64,000 nt of DNA from Bacillus altitudinis 41KF2b. GTDB lineage: Bacteria; Bacillota; Bacilli; Bacillales; Bacillaceae. How positions within the stretch are numbered: position 1 is the first letter of the stretch; the number at the start of each line of letters is the position of its first letter. The DNA lies in the NCBI RefSeq assembly GCF_000691145.1, contig NZ_ASJC01000005.1, positions 282,299-346,298 of the forward strand, given 5' to 3'. A program made the translations under genes and the position numbers. A model generated the notes under the pieces. That model had not been told where the DNA came from and did no database searches. It saw only the letters and a list, made by a program, of their open reading frames with translations. Of this stretch, positions 50,543 through 58,059 are shown in pieces.

Positions 50543-50918
50543 AACTTTTATGACCTCGAAACTTCATAAAGCGACAGTGACTGAAGCAAACTTACACTAT
50601 GTAGGTAGTATTACTATCGACGAAGATTTGCTTGATGCGGCAGGCATGATGGCAAATGAGAAAGTGCAAATTGTCAATAATCACAATGGTGCTAGACTTG
50701 AAACATATATCATCCCTGGAGAAAGAAAGAGCGGTGTCATTTGTTTAAATGGTGCGGCAGCAAGATTGGTTCAGCCAGGAGATGAAGTCATTATTATCGC
50801 TTATGGGATGTTGTCAGAGGAAGAAGCGAAATCGCACACACCTAAAGTGGTCGTGTTAAATAAACAAAATCAAATTGAACAAATGATTGGGCAAGAGCCT
50901 GCGAGAACGATTTTATAA
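50535..50918 (+). CDS. panD: Aspartate 1-decarboxylase PanD
   Basis: Pyruvoyl enzyme making beta-alanine from aspartate. The 127-residue proenzyme self-cleaves between the Gly and Ser of YVGSITID (about residues 24-25). Catalytic region [15 protein letters not shown] follows. ATG 50535 gives the family length and lies inside panC. Confidence 0.96.
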   Translation: MYRTFMTSKLHKATVTEANLHYVGSITIDEDLLDAAGMMANEKVQIVNNHNGARLETYIIPGERKSGVICLNGAAARLVQPGDEVIIIAYGMLSEEEAKSHTPKVVVLNKQNQIEQMIGQEPARTIL

Positions 50919-50932
50919 CGCACGCTCACATG

Positions 50933-50972
50933 GAAACAGAACAGTTTCATCAAAAGGAAGCTGTTCTGTTTC
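50933..50972 (+). other. Perfect 12-bp hairpin after panD without a T tract
   Basis: GAAACAGAACAG (50933-50944) pairs perfectly with CTGTTCTGTTTC (50961-50972) across 16 bases that can extend the stem. The next bases are AGCTATAT, so it is not a standard terminator. It is the only candidate 3' end for panBCD. Confidence 0.6.
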
Positions 50973-51033
50973 AGCTATATTGCCCAGAGTGTGTTTCACT
51001 ATGAGTGGAACGAGGAATTGAGGTGTCCATTTT

Positions 51034-53826
51034 ATGACCGATCAAAGGTTTGTTGTCGTTGATATTGAAACCACCGGGAATTCACCAAAAAAAGGTGATA
51101 AAATCATTCAAATTGCTGCGGTGGTCATTGAAAATGGACAAATTGTCGAACGGTATTCAAAATATGTGAACCCAGGGAAAACGATTCCTGGATTTATTGA
51201 ACAGCTGACAGGTATTAAACAGCACATGGTTGATGACGCGGTGTTTTTTGAGGACATTGCCCAAGAGGTGTATGATCTCATACAGGGCGCTTATTTTGTT
51301 GCGCACAATGTTCATTTTGATTTGAACTTTTTAAACGATGAACTAAAAGCATGCGGGAAAAATGAGCTGGATGTGCTAGCGATTGATACGGTTGAAATTT
51401 CTAGAATTCTTTATCCTGAGCTTGAAGGTTATAAGCTAACTGAATTAAGCGAAGAGCTCATGCTTCCACATGACCACCCGCACAGGGCGGATAGTGATGC
51501 GGAAGTTACTGCCATGTTATTTTTAACCTTATTAGATCAATTAAGGAATACTCCGCCAAATGTGTTAAAACAGCTTCGCAGATTATCCTCTTATCTTCTA
51601 AGTGATATAGGACTTTTAATTAAGCAGCTTGAAACCAATCACTCTAGTCAGGATGATTTGCTTGTAGAAGTAGGATCTTTTGCTGTGAAAGATGTGACCA
51701 ATCCTATCACTGAATCGACATATGCAGTAGGCGCTGACGACGAGCAGCTGTTTGAGGAGATAAAAGAGAAGCTTCCTCAAACATTAGAAGGCTATGAAGT
51801 AAGAGAAGGCCAGCTCACGATGATGAACAAAGTAAGAGATGCGTTCCATGAAAGAGCTTATGCGTTAATTGAAGCGGCGCCGGGAATCGGGAAAACACTC
51901 GCTTATCTTATACCAGCTGCTTTAGAAGCAAAGAAATCAGGAAAACCTGTCATTATCAGTACATATTCTATTTTACTGCAGCAGCAACTGCTTCAGCGCG
52001 ATGTTCCGCTACTCAAGCAGTTGCTCCCATTTGAGCCAGCCGCCTGTGTGTTTAAAGGGCGGGCACATTATATTTGTTTAGATAAGTTTGAGCATGTCCT
52101 GCATGAGGAAGATGATAACTATGATGTTGTCTTAACAAAAGCGCAAATTTTAATGTGGCTCCTTGTCACTGAAACAGGTGATTTGTCTGAACTGAATTTA
52201 CCGTCAGGAGCTGCAAATATAAAAGACCGTATCTCTTGTGTGCACATGCCATTTACATCGAAAAAACGCCGTTTTAAAGAACATTGTTTTTATGAACGGG
52301 CTAAACGAAAGGCTCAAACCGCTGATTTAATTTTGACGAATCACCGTCTGCTTTTATCCCAAACGGAAGGAGCTTCTATCTTTCAGCATGCAGACGTCTA
52401 TGTGATTGATGAGGCCCATCAATTTGAAAAAACAGCCAATGAAACGCTAGGTGACAGTGCGTCTTATATCCAGCTTCATGCGAAATTAACGCAGCTTGGC
52501 TCTTTGCATGGCGGGCTGCTTAAGAAATTGAAAAAGAGATTTCATGGGGCAGGTTTATCAACTGACACCTTTATTGAAATGGACGAGTATCTTCAGCAGC
52601 TTCAGATGGAAAGTGACGCATTTTTTAGTACCGTTCATTCTTTTGTCAAAAGGACAAAACCAAAAGCGGACATCAATCGTCTCATTCATAGAGTCCGTCA
52701 TCATTCAAAACATGCTCAGTGGGTCCGAATTAAAGAATCAGCGAGTAAGCTTTGTTCATTATTAATTGCTTGTGAGAAACTGTATGAGCAGCAAAAAAAT
52801 GAGCTGCTTCACAAAAGTGATCAGTTCATAGAACACTTTGCATTTGAAGCAGAAGAATACGATCAAGTGATGTCGTTTATGCAGACATTCTGCAGTACGC
52901 TGTACCGGTTTATCTTTGAACCAAACAATGATGAAACCGTTTGGATTGAGATTGATGCAAAGGGTGCCAAGAATGCTGTCTTTATGCACGCACAGCCGCT
53001 GGATACAGGGGAGCTGCTAGCTGATCGGTTCTTCATGAACAAAAAAAGCGTTGTCCTCACATCAGGGACGCTTACCATTAATCAACGCTTTGATTATTGC
53101 TTGGAACGATTTGGCCTGCAAGATTTTTATCCACACCTTGTCCAAATTGATTCACCTTTTGAACTTGAAAAACAGCTTAAGGTCGTTGTACCGGCTGACA
53201 TGCCACCGATCACAAACCGTGATGAACGCGATTATGTGAAGCAAGCTGCAACATATATTAAGATCATGGAAAAGCAGGATCAAGCGAAAATATTGGTGTT
53301 ATTTAATTCACATGAGATGTTAAAAGCAGTGTATGAAGAGCTGAAATCAGAAGGTATGCAATCGGCATTGTTTGCTCAAGGTTTGACAGGCGGGAGCCCT
53401 GTAAAATTGACGAAAATGTTCAAATTGGCTAAGCAAGCCATCTTGCTAGGAACAGGGAGTTTCTGGGAAGGTGTGGATTTTCCTGGCTCAGAGCTAACGA
53501 CCGTCATTATGGCAAGGCTTCCTTTCCGACCGCCTGATTCACCGCTCATTGAAGCAAAATGTGAAGCGGCAAAAAAACAAGGGAAGAATCCGTTTAAAGC
53601 CGTCGCTCTCCCGGAAGCTGTGTTAACTTTTAAGCAAGGAGCAGGCCGCTTGCTTCGCTCGGAAAAAGACATCGGAACATTGCTGATTTTAGACCGCCGA
53701 GTGAAAACCGCTTCGTATGGAAAACTATTTTTAGAATCACTTCATCATGCGCCAGTTCACGAGATGTCCAAAGAGTCGCTTGAGGTGTATATAGAAAAGC
53801 TTAACAACGAAAAGCCGCTGTCATAA
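51034..53826 (+). CDS. dinG: DinG-type exonuclease/helicase-like protein
   Basis: A 930-residue fusion: an N-terminal DnaQ-like 3'-5' exonuclease (VDIETTG, about residues 9-15; later HNVHFDLNFL and HRADSDAEVT) and an XPD/DinG helicase region with Walker A AAPGIGKT (about 285), DEAH and GTGSFWEGVDFPG. The four-cysteine iron-sulfur cluster of E. coli DinG is not obvious, as reported for Gram-positive DinG proteins that act as nucleases. GAGGTGTCC precedes the ATG. Confidence 0.93.
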   Translation: MTDQRFVVVDIETTGNSPKKGDKIIQIAAVVIENGQIVERYSKYVNPGKTIPGFIEQLTGIKQHMVDDAVFFEDIAQEVYDLIQGAYFVAHNVHFDLNFLNDELKACGKNELDVLAIDTVEISRILYPELEGYKLTELSEELMLPHDHPHRADSDAEVTAMLFLTLLDQLRNTPPNVLKQLRRLSSYLLSDIGLLIKQLETNHSSQDDLLVEVGSFAVKDVTNPITESTYAVGADDEQLFEEIKEKLPQTLEGYEVREGQLTMMNKVRDAFHERAYALIEAAPGIGKTLAYLIPAALEAKKSGKPVIISTYSILLQQQLLQRDVPLLKQLLPFEPAACVFKGRAHYICLDKFEHVLHEEDDNYDVVLTKAQILMWLLVTETGDLSELNLPSGAANIKDRISCVHMPFTSKKRRFKEHCFYERAKRKAQTADLILTNHRLLLSQTEGASIFQHADVYVIDEAHQFEKTANETLGDSASYIQLHAKLTQLGSLHGGLLKKLKKRFHGAGLSTDTFIEMDEYLQQLQMESDAFFSTVHSFVKRTKPKADINRLIHRVRHHSKHAQWVRIKESASKLCSLLIACEKLYEQQKNELLHKSDQFIEHFAFEAEEYDQVMSFMQTFCSTLYRFIFEPNNDETVWIEIDAKGAKNAVFMHAQPLDTGELLADRFFMNKKSVVLTSGTLTINQRFDYCLERFGLQDFYPHLVQIDSPFELEKQLKVVVPADMPPITNRDERDYVKQAATYIKIMEKQDQAKILVLFNSHEMLKAVYEELKSEGMQSALFAQGLTGGSPVKLTKMFKLAKQAILLGTGSFWEGVDFPGSELTTVIMARLPFRPPDSPLIEAKCEAAKKQGKNPFKAVALPEAVLTFKQGAGRLLRSEKDIGTLLILDRRVKTASYGKLFLESLHHAPVHEMSKESLEVYIEKLNNEKPLS

Positions 53827-53836
53827 GCGGCCTTTC
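53814..53836 (+). terminator. Weak terminator at the dinG stop
   Basis: GCCGCT pairs with AGCGGC across the stop codon, then CTTTC. The T tract is poor. Confidence 0.5.
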
Positions 53837-53958
53837 ACTGGTGTGGGTTTGGAGTTAATTTATCGTAACGGCTTTTTATGTTCCGTTGTAAAAATAGTAT
53901 CGGTTCTCACATTGAAAAGTATGACTAACAATATTTACGTACCGAGGAGGAATTAGAA

Positions 53959-54129
53959 GTGGAAAGTAAAATAGAGGTACTTTCAACTGTTCAAATTAAG
54001 CATTCAGAAGACCTATACAAAATCGTCGATTTGCTGAACAGAACGCTTAAAAGGGAAGATCTTATGTTTGGATTAGCATTAGATCAAGAAGATCAAAATC
54101 AAGCGATATTTACCATATATCGCACATAG
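53959..54129 (+). CDS. ypmA: YpmA, DUF4264 protein
   Basis: A 56-residue protein starting with GTG 53959, preceded by GAGGAGG. It contains IEVLSTVQIKHSEDLYKIV and LMFGLALDQEDQ and ends FTIYRT, closely resembling B. subtilis YpmA at the same locus between dinG and ypmB. Soluble, function unknown. ypmB follows after 12 bases. Confidence 0.85.
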   Translation: MESKIEVLSTVQIKHSEDLYKIVDLLNRTLKREDLMFGLALDQEDQNQAIFTIYRT

Positions 54130-54141
54130 GGGAAGCTTGAC

Positions 54142-54627
54142 ATGAAAAAAATAGTTTGGATTATTTCATCCGTTGCTGCGCTCGTTTTACTCATTGGCAT
54201 CATTAGCTTTTCGTGGATTTATCAAATGGCCATGGGACAAAAAGAAGAAGGTCATGAGTCAGCGATTGAACGAGCAAAAAAGCAAGCATCATTAGCACAA
54301 GTAGAGCAAGTGGATACCTTTGTTGGGAAAGAAAAGCAATTTATTGTGGAAGGTAAAAACAAACAAAACGAAGCGATCTATGTGTGGGTACCTGCCAGCA
54401 AAAAAGAAAAAGTCATTGCCAAAAAAGCAAAAGAAGGCATTACTTCAAACCAAGCAGTACAAGCCGTTCAAAAGGAGAACACCATTTCTAAGCTAAAAAA
54501 TGTTCAATTAGCACGAGAAGGTGACGTCCTCCTTTGGGAAGTAACGTACTTAAATGAGAACAGCCAATATAGTTTCAGCTATGTTGATTTTACGACAGGA
54601 CGAGTGGAAAAAAATTTAACACCGTAG
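54142..54627 (+). CDS. ypmB: YpmB, membrane-anchored DUF5590 / PepSY-like protein
   Basis: A 161-residue protein with one N-terminal membrane helix (about residues 4-27) and an extracytoplasmic part. It ends in a PepSY-like fold with WEVTYLNENSQYSFSYVDFTTG. Function unknown. GGGGAAGC precedes the ATG. In B. subtilis the next gene is aspB; here asnS follows directly (see findings). Confidence 0.88.
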   Translation: MKKIVWIISSVAALVLLIGIISFSWIYQMAMGQKEEGHESAIERAKKQASLAQVEQVDTFVGKEKQFIVEGKNKQNEAIYVWVPASKKEKVIAKKAKEGITSNQAVQAVQKENTISKLKNVQLAREGDVLLWEVTYLNENSQYSFSYVDFTTGRVEKNLTP

Positions 54628-54643
54628 TTTCTTCTGTCTTGCG

Positions 54644-54673
54644 TTGACCATGCTGATTTAGAACGGTTATAAT
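54644..54673 (+). promoter_or_regulatory. Promoter of asnS
   Basis: TTGACC (54644-54649), 18 bases, TATAAT (54668-54673). The leader contains a hairpin (about 54682-54723; GAAAAAAGA.CACCT pairs with AGGTG.TTTCTTTC). No T-box is present. Confidence 0.75.
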
Positions 54674-54740
54674 AAAATGTATGAAAAAAGAATCACACCT
54701 ATCTAACAAGGTGAGTTTCTTTCTGGCTTTGGAGGGAAAT

Positions 54741-56036
54741 ATGTTGAAAACAACTATTAATCAAGTGTTCAAACACGTCGATGAAGAAGTAACCATCGGC
54801 GCATGGATTGCCAATAAACGTTCAAGCGGGAAAATTGCATTCTTGCAGCTTCGCGACGGGACAGGCTTTATTCAAGGAGTCGTTGTAAAAGCAGAGGTGG
54901 AAGAGGAAGTCTTTAAACTTGCGAAATCAGTGACACAAGAGACATCGGTCTATGTCACAGGACAAGTAACAAAAGACGAACGTTCACCACTTGGTTTTGA
55001 ATTACAAGTGAAATCCATTGAAGTGATTCACGAAGCAACAGATTACCCAATTACACCAAAAGAACATGGAACAGAATTCTTAATGGATCACCGTCATTTA
55101 TGGCTGCGTTCTAAAAAACAGCATGCCATTATGAAAATCCGTAATGAAATTATTCGTGCTACATATGAATTTTTCCATCAAGAAGGCTTCGTGAAAGTGG
55201 ATCCGCCAATCTTAACAGGAAGTGCTCCAGAAGGAACAACAGAGCTGTTTGCTACTAAATATTTTGATGAAGATGCATACCTTTCTCAAAGTGGACAGCT
55301 TTACATGGAAGCTGCTGCGATGGCACTAGGAAAAGTATTCTCATTCGGTCCAACATTTAGAGCAGAAAAATCGAAAACAAAACGTCATTTAATCGAGTTC
55401 TGGATGATCGAGCCTGAGATGGCATTTGTTGAATTTAATGAGAACCTTGAGTACCAAGAAAATTATGTGTCTCACGTTGTTCAAAGTGTACTTGAAAATT
55501 GTAAAGTAGAACTGCACACACTTGGCCGTGATACAGCAAAATTAGAAAACATCAAAGCACCATTCCCGCGCATCACATATGATGAAGCGATTAAATTCTT
55601 GCAGGATAAAGGATTTGATGACATTGAATGGGGAGATGACTTCGGTGCGCCGCACGAAACAGCGATCGCCGAAAGCTATGATAAACCAGTCTTTATCACT
55701 CATTACCCAACCTCATTAAAACCATTTTATATGCAGCCTGCACCAGACCGTGATGATGTCGTCCTTTGTGCAGATTTAATTGCGCCAGAAGGCTATGGAG
55801 AGATTATCGGCGGTTCTGAACGTGTTCACGATTTAGATCTGCTTGAAGCAAGGTTAAAAGAACATGGGTTAGATCAAGAAACGTACAAATGGTACACAGA
55901 ATTAAGACAGTATGGTTCTGTACCACATTCAGGTTTTGGTCTTGGACTTGAACGAACAGTTGCTTGGATTAGCGGAGCGCCGCATGTGCGTGAAACAATT
56001 CCATTCCCAAGATTATTAAACCGTTTATATCCTTAA
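54741..56036 (+). CDS. asnS: Asparaginyl-tRNA synthetase
   Basis: Class IIb aminoacyl-tRNA synthetase charging tRNA-Asn. The 431 residues have an N-terminal OB-fold anticodon domain ([20 protein letters not shown]), motif 2 ([19 protein letters not shown]) and motif 3 ([10 protein letters not shown]). ATG 54741 follows GGAGGG; the longer in-frame reading from 54681 lies in the leader. Distinguished from AspS and LysS by overall similarity to B. subtilis AsnS. Confidence 0.96.
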   Translation: MLKTTINQVFKHVDEEVTIGAWIANKRSSGKIAFLQLRDGTGFIQGVVVKAEVEEEVFKLAKSVTQETSVYVTGQVTKDERSPLGFELQVKSIEVIHEATDYPITPKEHGTEFLMDHRHLWLRSKKQHAIMKIRNEIIRATYEFFHQEGFVKVDPPILTGSAPEGTTELFATKYFDEDAYLSQSGQLYMEAAAMALGKVFSFGPTFRAEKSKTKRHLIEFWMIEPEMAFVEFNENLEYQENYVSHVVQSVLENCKVELHTLGRDTAKLENIKAPFPRITYDEAIKFLQDKGFDDIEWGDDFGAPHETAIAESYDKPVFITHYPTSLKPFYMQPAPDRDDVVLCADLIAPEGYGEIIGGSERVHDLDLLEARLKEHGLDQETYKWYTELRQYGSVPHSGFGLGLERTVAWISGAPHVRETIPFPRLLNRLYP

Positions 56037-56042
56037 GACGTG

Positions 56043-56070
56043 AAAGCCTCCAACATATGGAGGCTTTTTC
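56043..56070 (+). terminator. Terminator of asnS
   Basis: AAAGCCTCCA pairs with TGGAGGCTTT, followed by TTTC. An outer AAGACG/CGTCTT pair extends the stem. Confidence 0.85.
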
Positions 56071-56133
56071 AAACGTCTTAAGGGCAGCACGTATGAGAAA
56101 ACGTGATATACTGAAAGTGAAGAGGTGTATCCG

Positions 56134-56838
56134 ATGAAAAGGCAGCAATTTATAGATATGCAGAAAATGGGTTCGACCAGTTTGCCTAATTTGCTGATTG
56201 CTCATTATGAGCAGTTAGGACTGAATGAGTCACAAATGATGGTCATGTTAAAGATTAAAATGAATGAAGAACAAGGCGTCTTTTTTCAGACATTTGAAGA
56301 GCTTTCACATGGTATGACCATTTCGCCCGAAGAATGTGCTTATATGGTGCAGTATTTGATTCAAAAAGGGTTTATTTCGATTCAGCCGTTTGAAGACAGG
56401 TCTGGTATTCAGCATGACCGGTACTCGGTAGAACCCTTATGGGGTGTGCTGTATGACTTTTTAGAAGCAAAACAGGCGAAAGACGTACAAAAAAATCATG
56501 TGCAGGCTGAAAAGTCTTTATATGCGCTATTTGAAGATGAGTTTGGCAGACCACTTTCTCCTCTTGAAGGGGAAACACTCTCAATCTGGATGGACCAAGA
56601 CCATCATGATGCTGAGATGATTCGTCTTGCTCTAAGAGAAGCCGTTTTATCAGGAAAATTAAATTTCCGCTATATCGATCGAATTTTATTTGAGTGGAAA
56701 AAGAAAGGGCTGAAAACAGCGGAAGAAGCGAAAGAACATAGCCAGCATTTCCGTTCGCAGCAAAAAGCCCCACCTTCAAAAGAAGAAACATCTTCATATA
56801 AACGACAAGTTCCTTTTTATAATTGGCTGGAACAATAA
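56134..56838 (+). CDS. dnaD: DNA replication initiation protein DnaD
   Basis: Primosome protein acting with DnaB and DnaI to load helicase at oriC and restart forks. The 234 residues have an N-terminal winged helix (about 10-90) and a C-terminal DnaB/DnaD domain with WMDQDHHDAEMI and YIDRILFEWKKKGL, ending YNWLEQ. ATG 56134 follows AGAGGTG; the in-frame GTG at 56125 overlaps that site. nth follows after 17 bases. Confidence 0.95.
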   Translation: MKRQQFIDMQKMGSTSLPNLLIAHYEQLGLNESQMMVMLKIKMNEEQGVFFQTFEELSHGMTISPEECAYMVQYLIQKGFISIQPFEDRSGIQHDRYSVEPLWGVLYDFLEAKQAKDVQKNHVQAEKSLYALFEDEFGRPLSPLEGETLSIWMDQDHHDAEMIRLALREAVLSGKLNFRYIDRILFEWKKKGLKTAEEAKEHSQHFRSQQKAPPSKEETSSYKRQVPFYNWLEQ

Positions 56839-56855
56839 CCAATAAAGGAGAAGGC

Positions 56856-57518
56856 ATGTTATCAAAAAAACAAATCAATGAATGTTTAGATATTATAGGA
56901 GATATGTTTCCAGAGGCTGAGTGTGAGCTCGTTCATTCCAATCCATTTGAACTAGTGATTGCTGTCGCACTTTCAGCGCAATGTACAGATGTTCTAGTGA
57001 ACAAAGTGACCAAACATCTATTTCAAAAATATAAAACACCAGAAGACTATTTAAGTGTGCCGCTTGAAGAGTTGCAGCAGGATATTCGTTCGATCGGTCT
57101 TTATCGTAATAAGGCAAAAAACATTCAAAAATTAAGCCAAATGCTGATTGAAGATTATGGCGGTGAAGTGCCAAGAGATCGAGATGAGCTAATCAAGCTC
57201 CCAGGGGTTGGACGGAAAACAGCAAATGTCGTTGTGTCTGTCGCTTTTGGAATTCCCGCCATTGCAGTAGATACACATGTTGAGCGTGTCAGCAAACGAC
57301 TTGGGATTTGCCGCTGGAAGGATTCTGTTCTTGAGGTAGAGCAAACCTTAATGAAGAAGGTGCCAAAAGAGGATTGGTCCGTGACCCATCATCGTCTCAT
57401 CTTTTTCGGTAGATATCACTGTAAGGCGCAACGGCCACAGTGTGAATCTTGTCCACTTCTTGATATGTGCAGAGAAGGGCAGAAGAGGCTGAAAAAAGGG
57501 CTGGTGAAGCTGGCATGA
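56856..57518 (+). CDS. nth: Endonuclease III Nth
   Basis: Base-excision repair DNA glycosylase / AP lyase for oxidised pyrimidines. The 220 residues include the helix-hairpin-helix LPGVGRKTANVV with catalytic Lys (about residue 120) and VDTHVER with the catalytic Asp. The 4Fe-4S ligands CKAQRPQCESCPLLDMC have spacing C-x6-C-x2-C-x5-C. ATG 56856 follows AAAGGAGAAGG. Overlaps ypoC by four bases. Confidence 0.96.
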   Translation: MLSKKQINECLDIIGDMFPEAECELVHSNPFELVIAVALSAQCTDVLVNKVTKHLFQKYKTPEDYLSVPLEELQQDIRSIGLYRNKAKNIQKLSQMLIEDYGGEVPRDRDELIKLPGVGRKTANVVVSVAFGIPAIAVDTHVERVSKRLGICRWKDSVLEVEQTLMKKVPKEDWSVTHHRLIFFGRYHCKAQRPQCESCPLLDMCREGQKRLKKGLVKLA

Positions 57519-58024
57519 GCGGAGCAGCTGTTTTCACCTCATATGTCGAAAAGCTAAAAGAGAAAAAGGTAGAGATAAGCGGCGAAAAAAAGGATATATT
57601 AAGAATCAATCCACTCGCATTTGATCTATCCTCAGAACCTTTACTAGATGAGCAACCGTGGCAGAAAACGGAAGAATTTGTTCCTTTGATGTTTGATCTG
57701 TGGAATGAATTAAAAGACCACATGCTTCCTCGCTTTCAAACGAGAAAATCTCGGTGTGAAGAGGATGATATGCTGCAAGGCATTGTCAGTATGATTGCAA
57801 TGTTTTACTGGATCAAAGGAGAGAAGCTTCAAACCGTTGATTGGGAGGAAATTAAACAACAGACGTTTCCAGTAGCCCCCATTAACTGGACAGAACGATT
57901 AGAGTTTATTTTGCTTAAACCTACTCAATATCATTGCTTTATTCAATTGGACGAGTTATACACAGAGCTCAAAAAGCAGTATGGAAAATATGAAGCACTC
58001 AGAAAGTTAAAACAAAATCGTTAA
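57515..58024 (+). CDS. ypoC: YpoC protein
   Basis: A 169-residue soluble protein of unknown function that follows dnaD and nth in Bacillus. ATG 57515 overlaps the nth stop as ATGA; the longer open frame starts inside nth and is not needed. It contains Trp- and Phe-rich segments such as LMFDLWNELKDHML. Ends at a bidirectional terminator. Confidence 0.85.
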   Translation: MSGAAVFTSYVEKLKEKKVEISGEKKDILRINPLAFDLSSEPLLDEQPWQKTEEFVPLMFDLWNELKDHMLPRFQTRKSRCEEDDMLQGIVSMIAMFYWIKGEKLQTVDWEEIKQQTFPVAPINWTERLEFILLKPTQYHCFIQLDELYTELKKQYGKYEALRKLKQNR

Positions 58025-58058
58025 AAAAGCACTTGCCACATAGGGCAAGTGCTTTTTT
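58023..58058. terminator. Bidirectional terminator between ypoC and ponA
   Basis: AAAAAAGCACTTGCC pairs perfectly with GGCAAGTGCTTTTTT across six bases, with T tracts for both strands. It overlaps the ypoC stop. Confidence 0.92.
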
Positions 58059-58059
58059 G

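Noticed and set aside
54682..54740. T-box riboswitch ahead of asnS
   Set aside because: The leader is only about 60 bases, has one hairpin and no T-box consensus or terminator.
56372..56878. 168-residue reverse ORF across dnaD
   Set aside because: Shadow of dnaD; no start signals and no recognised motif.
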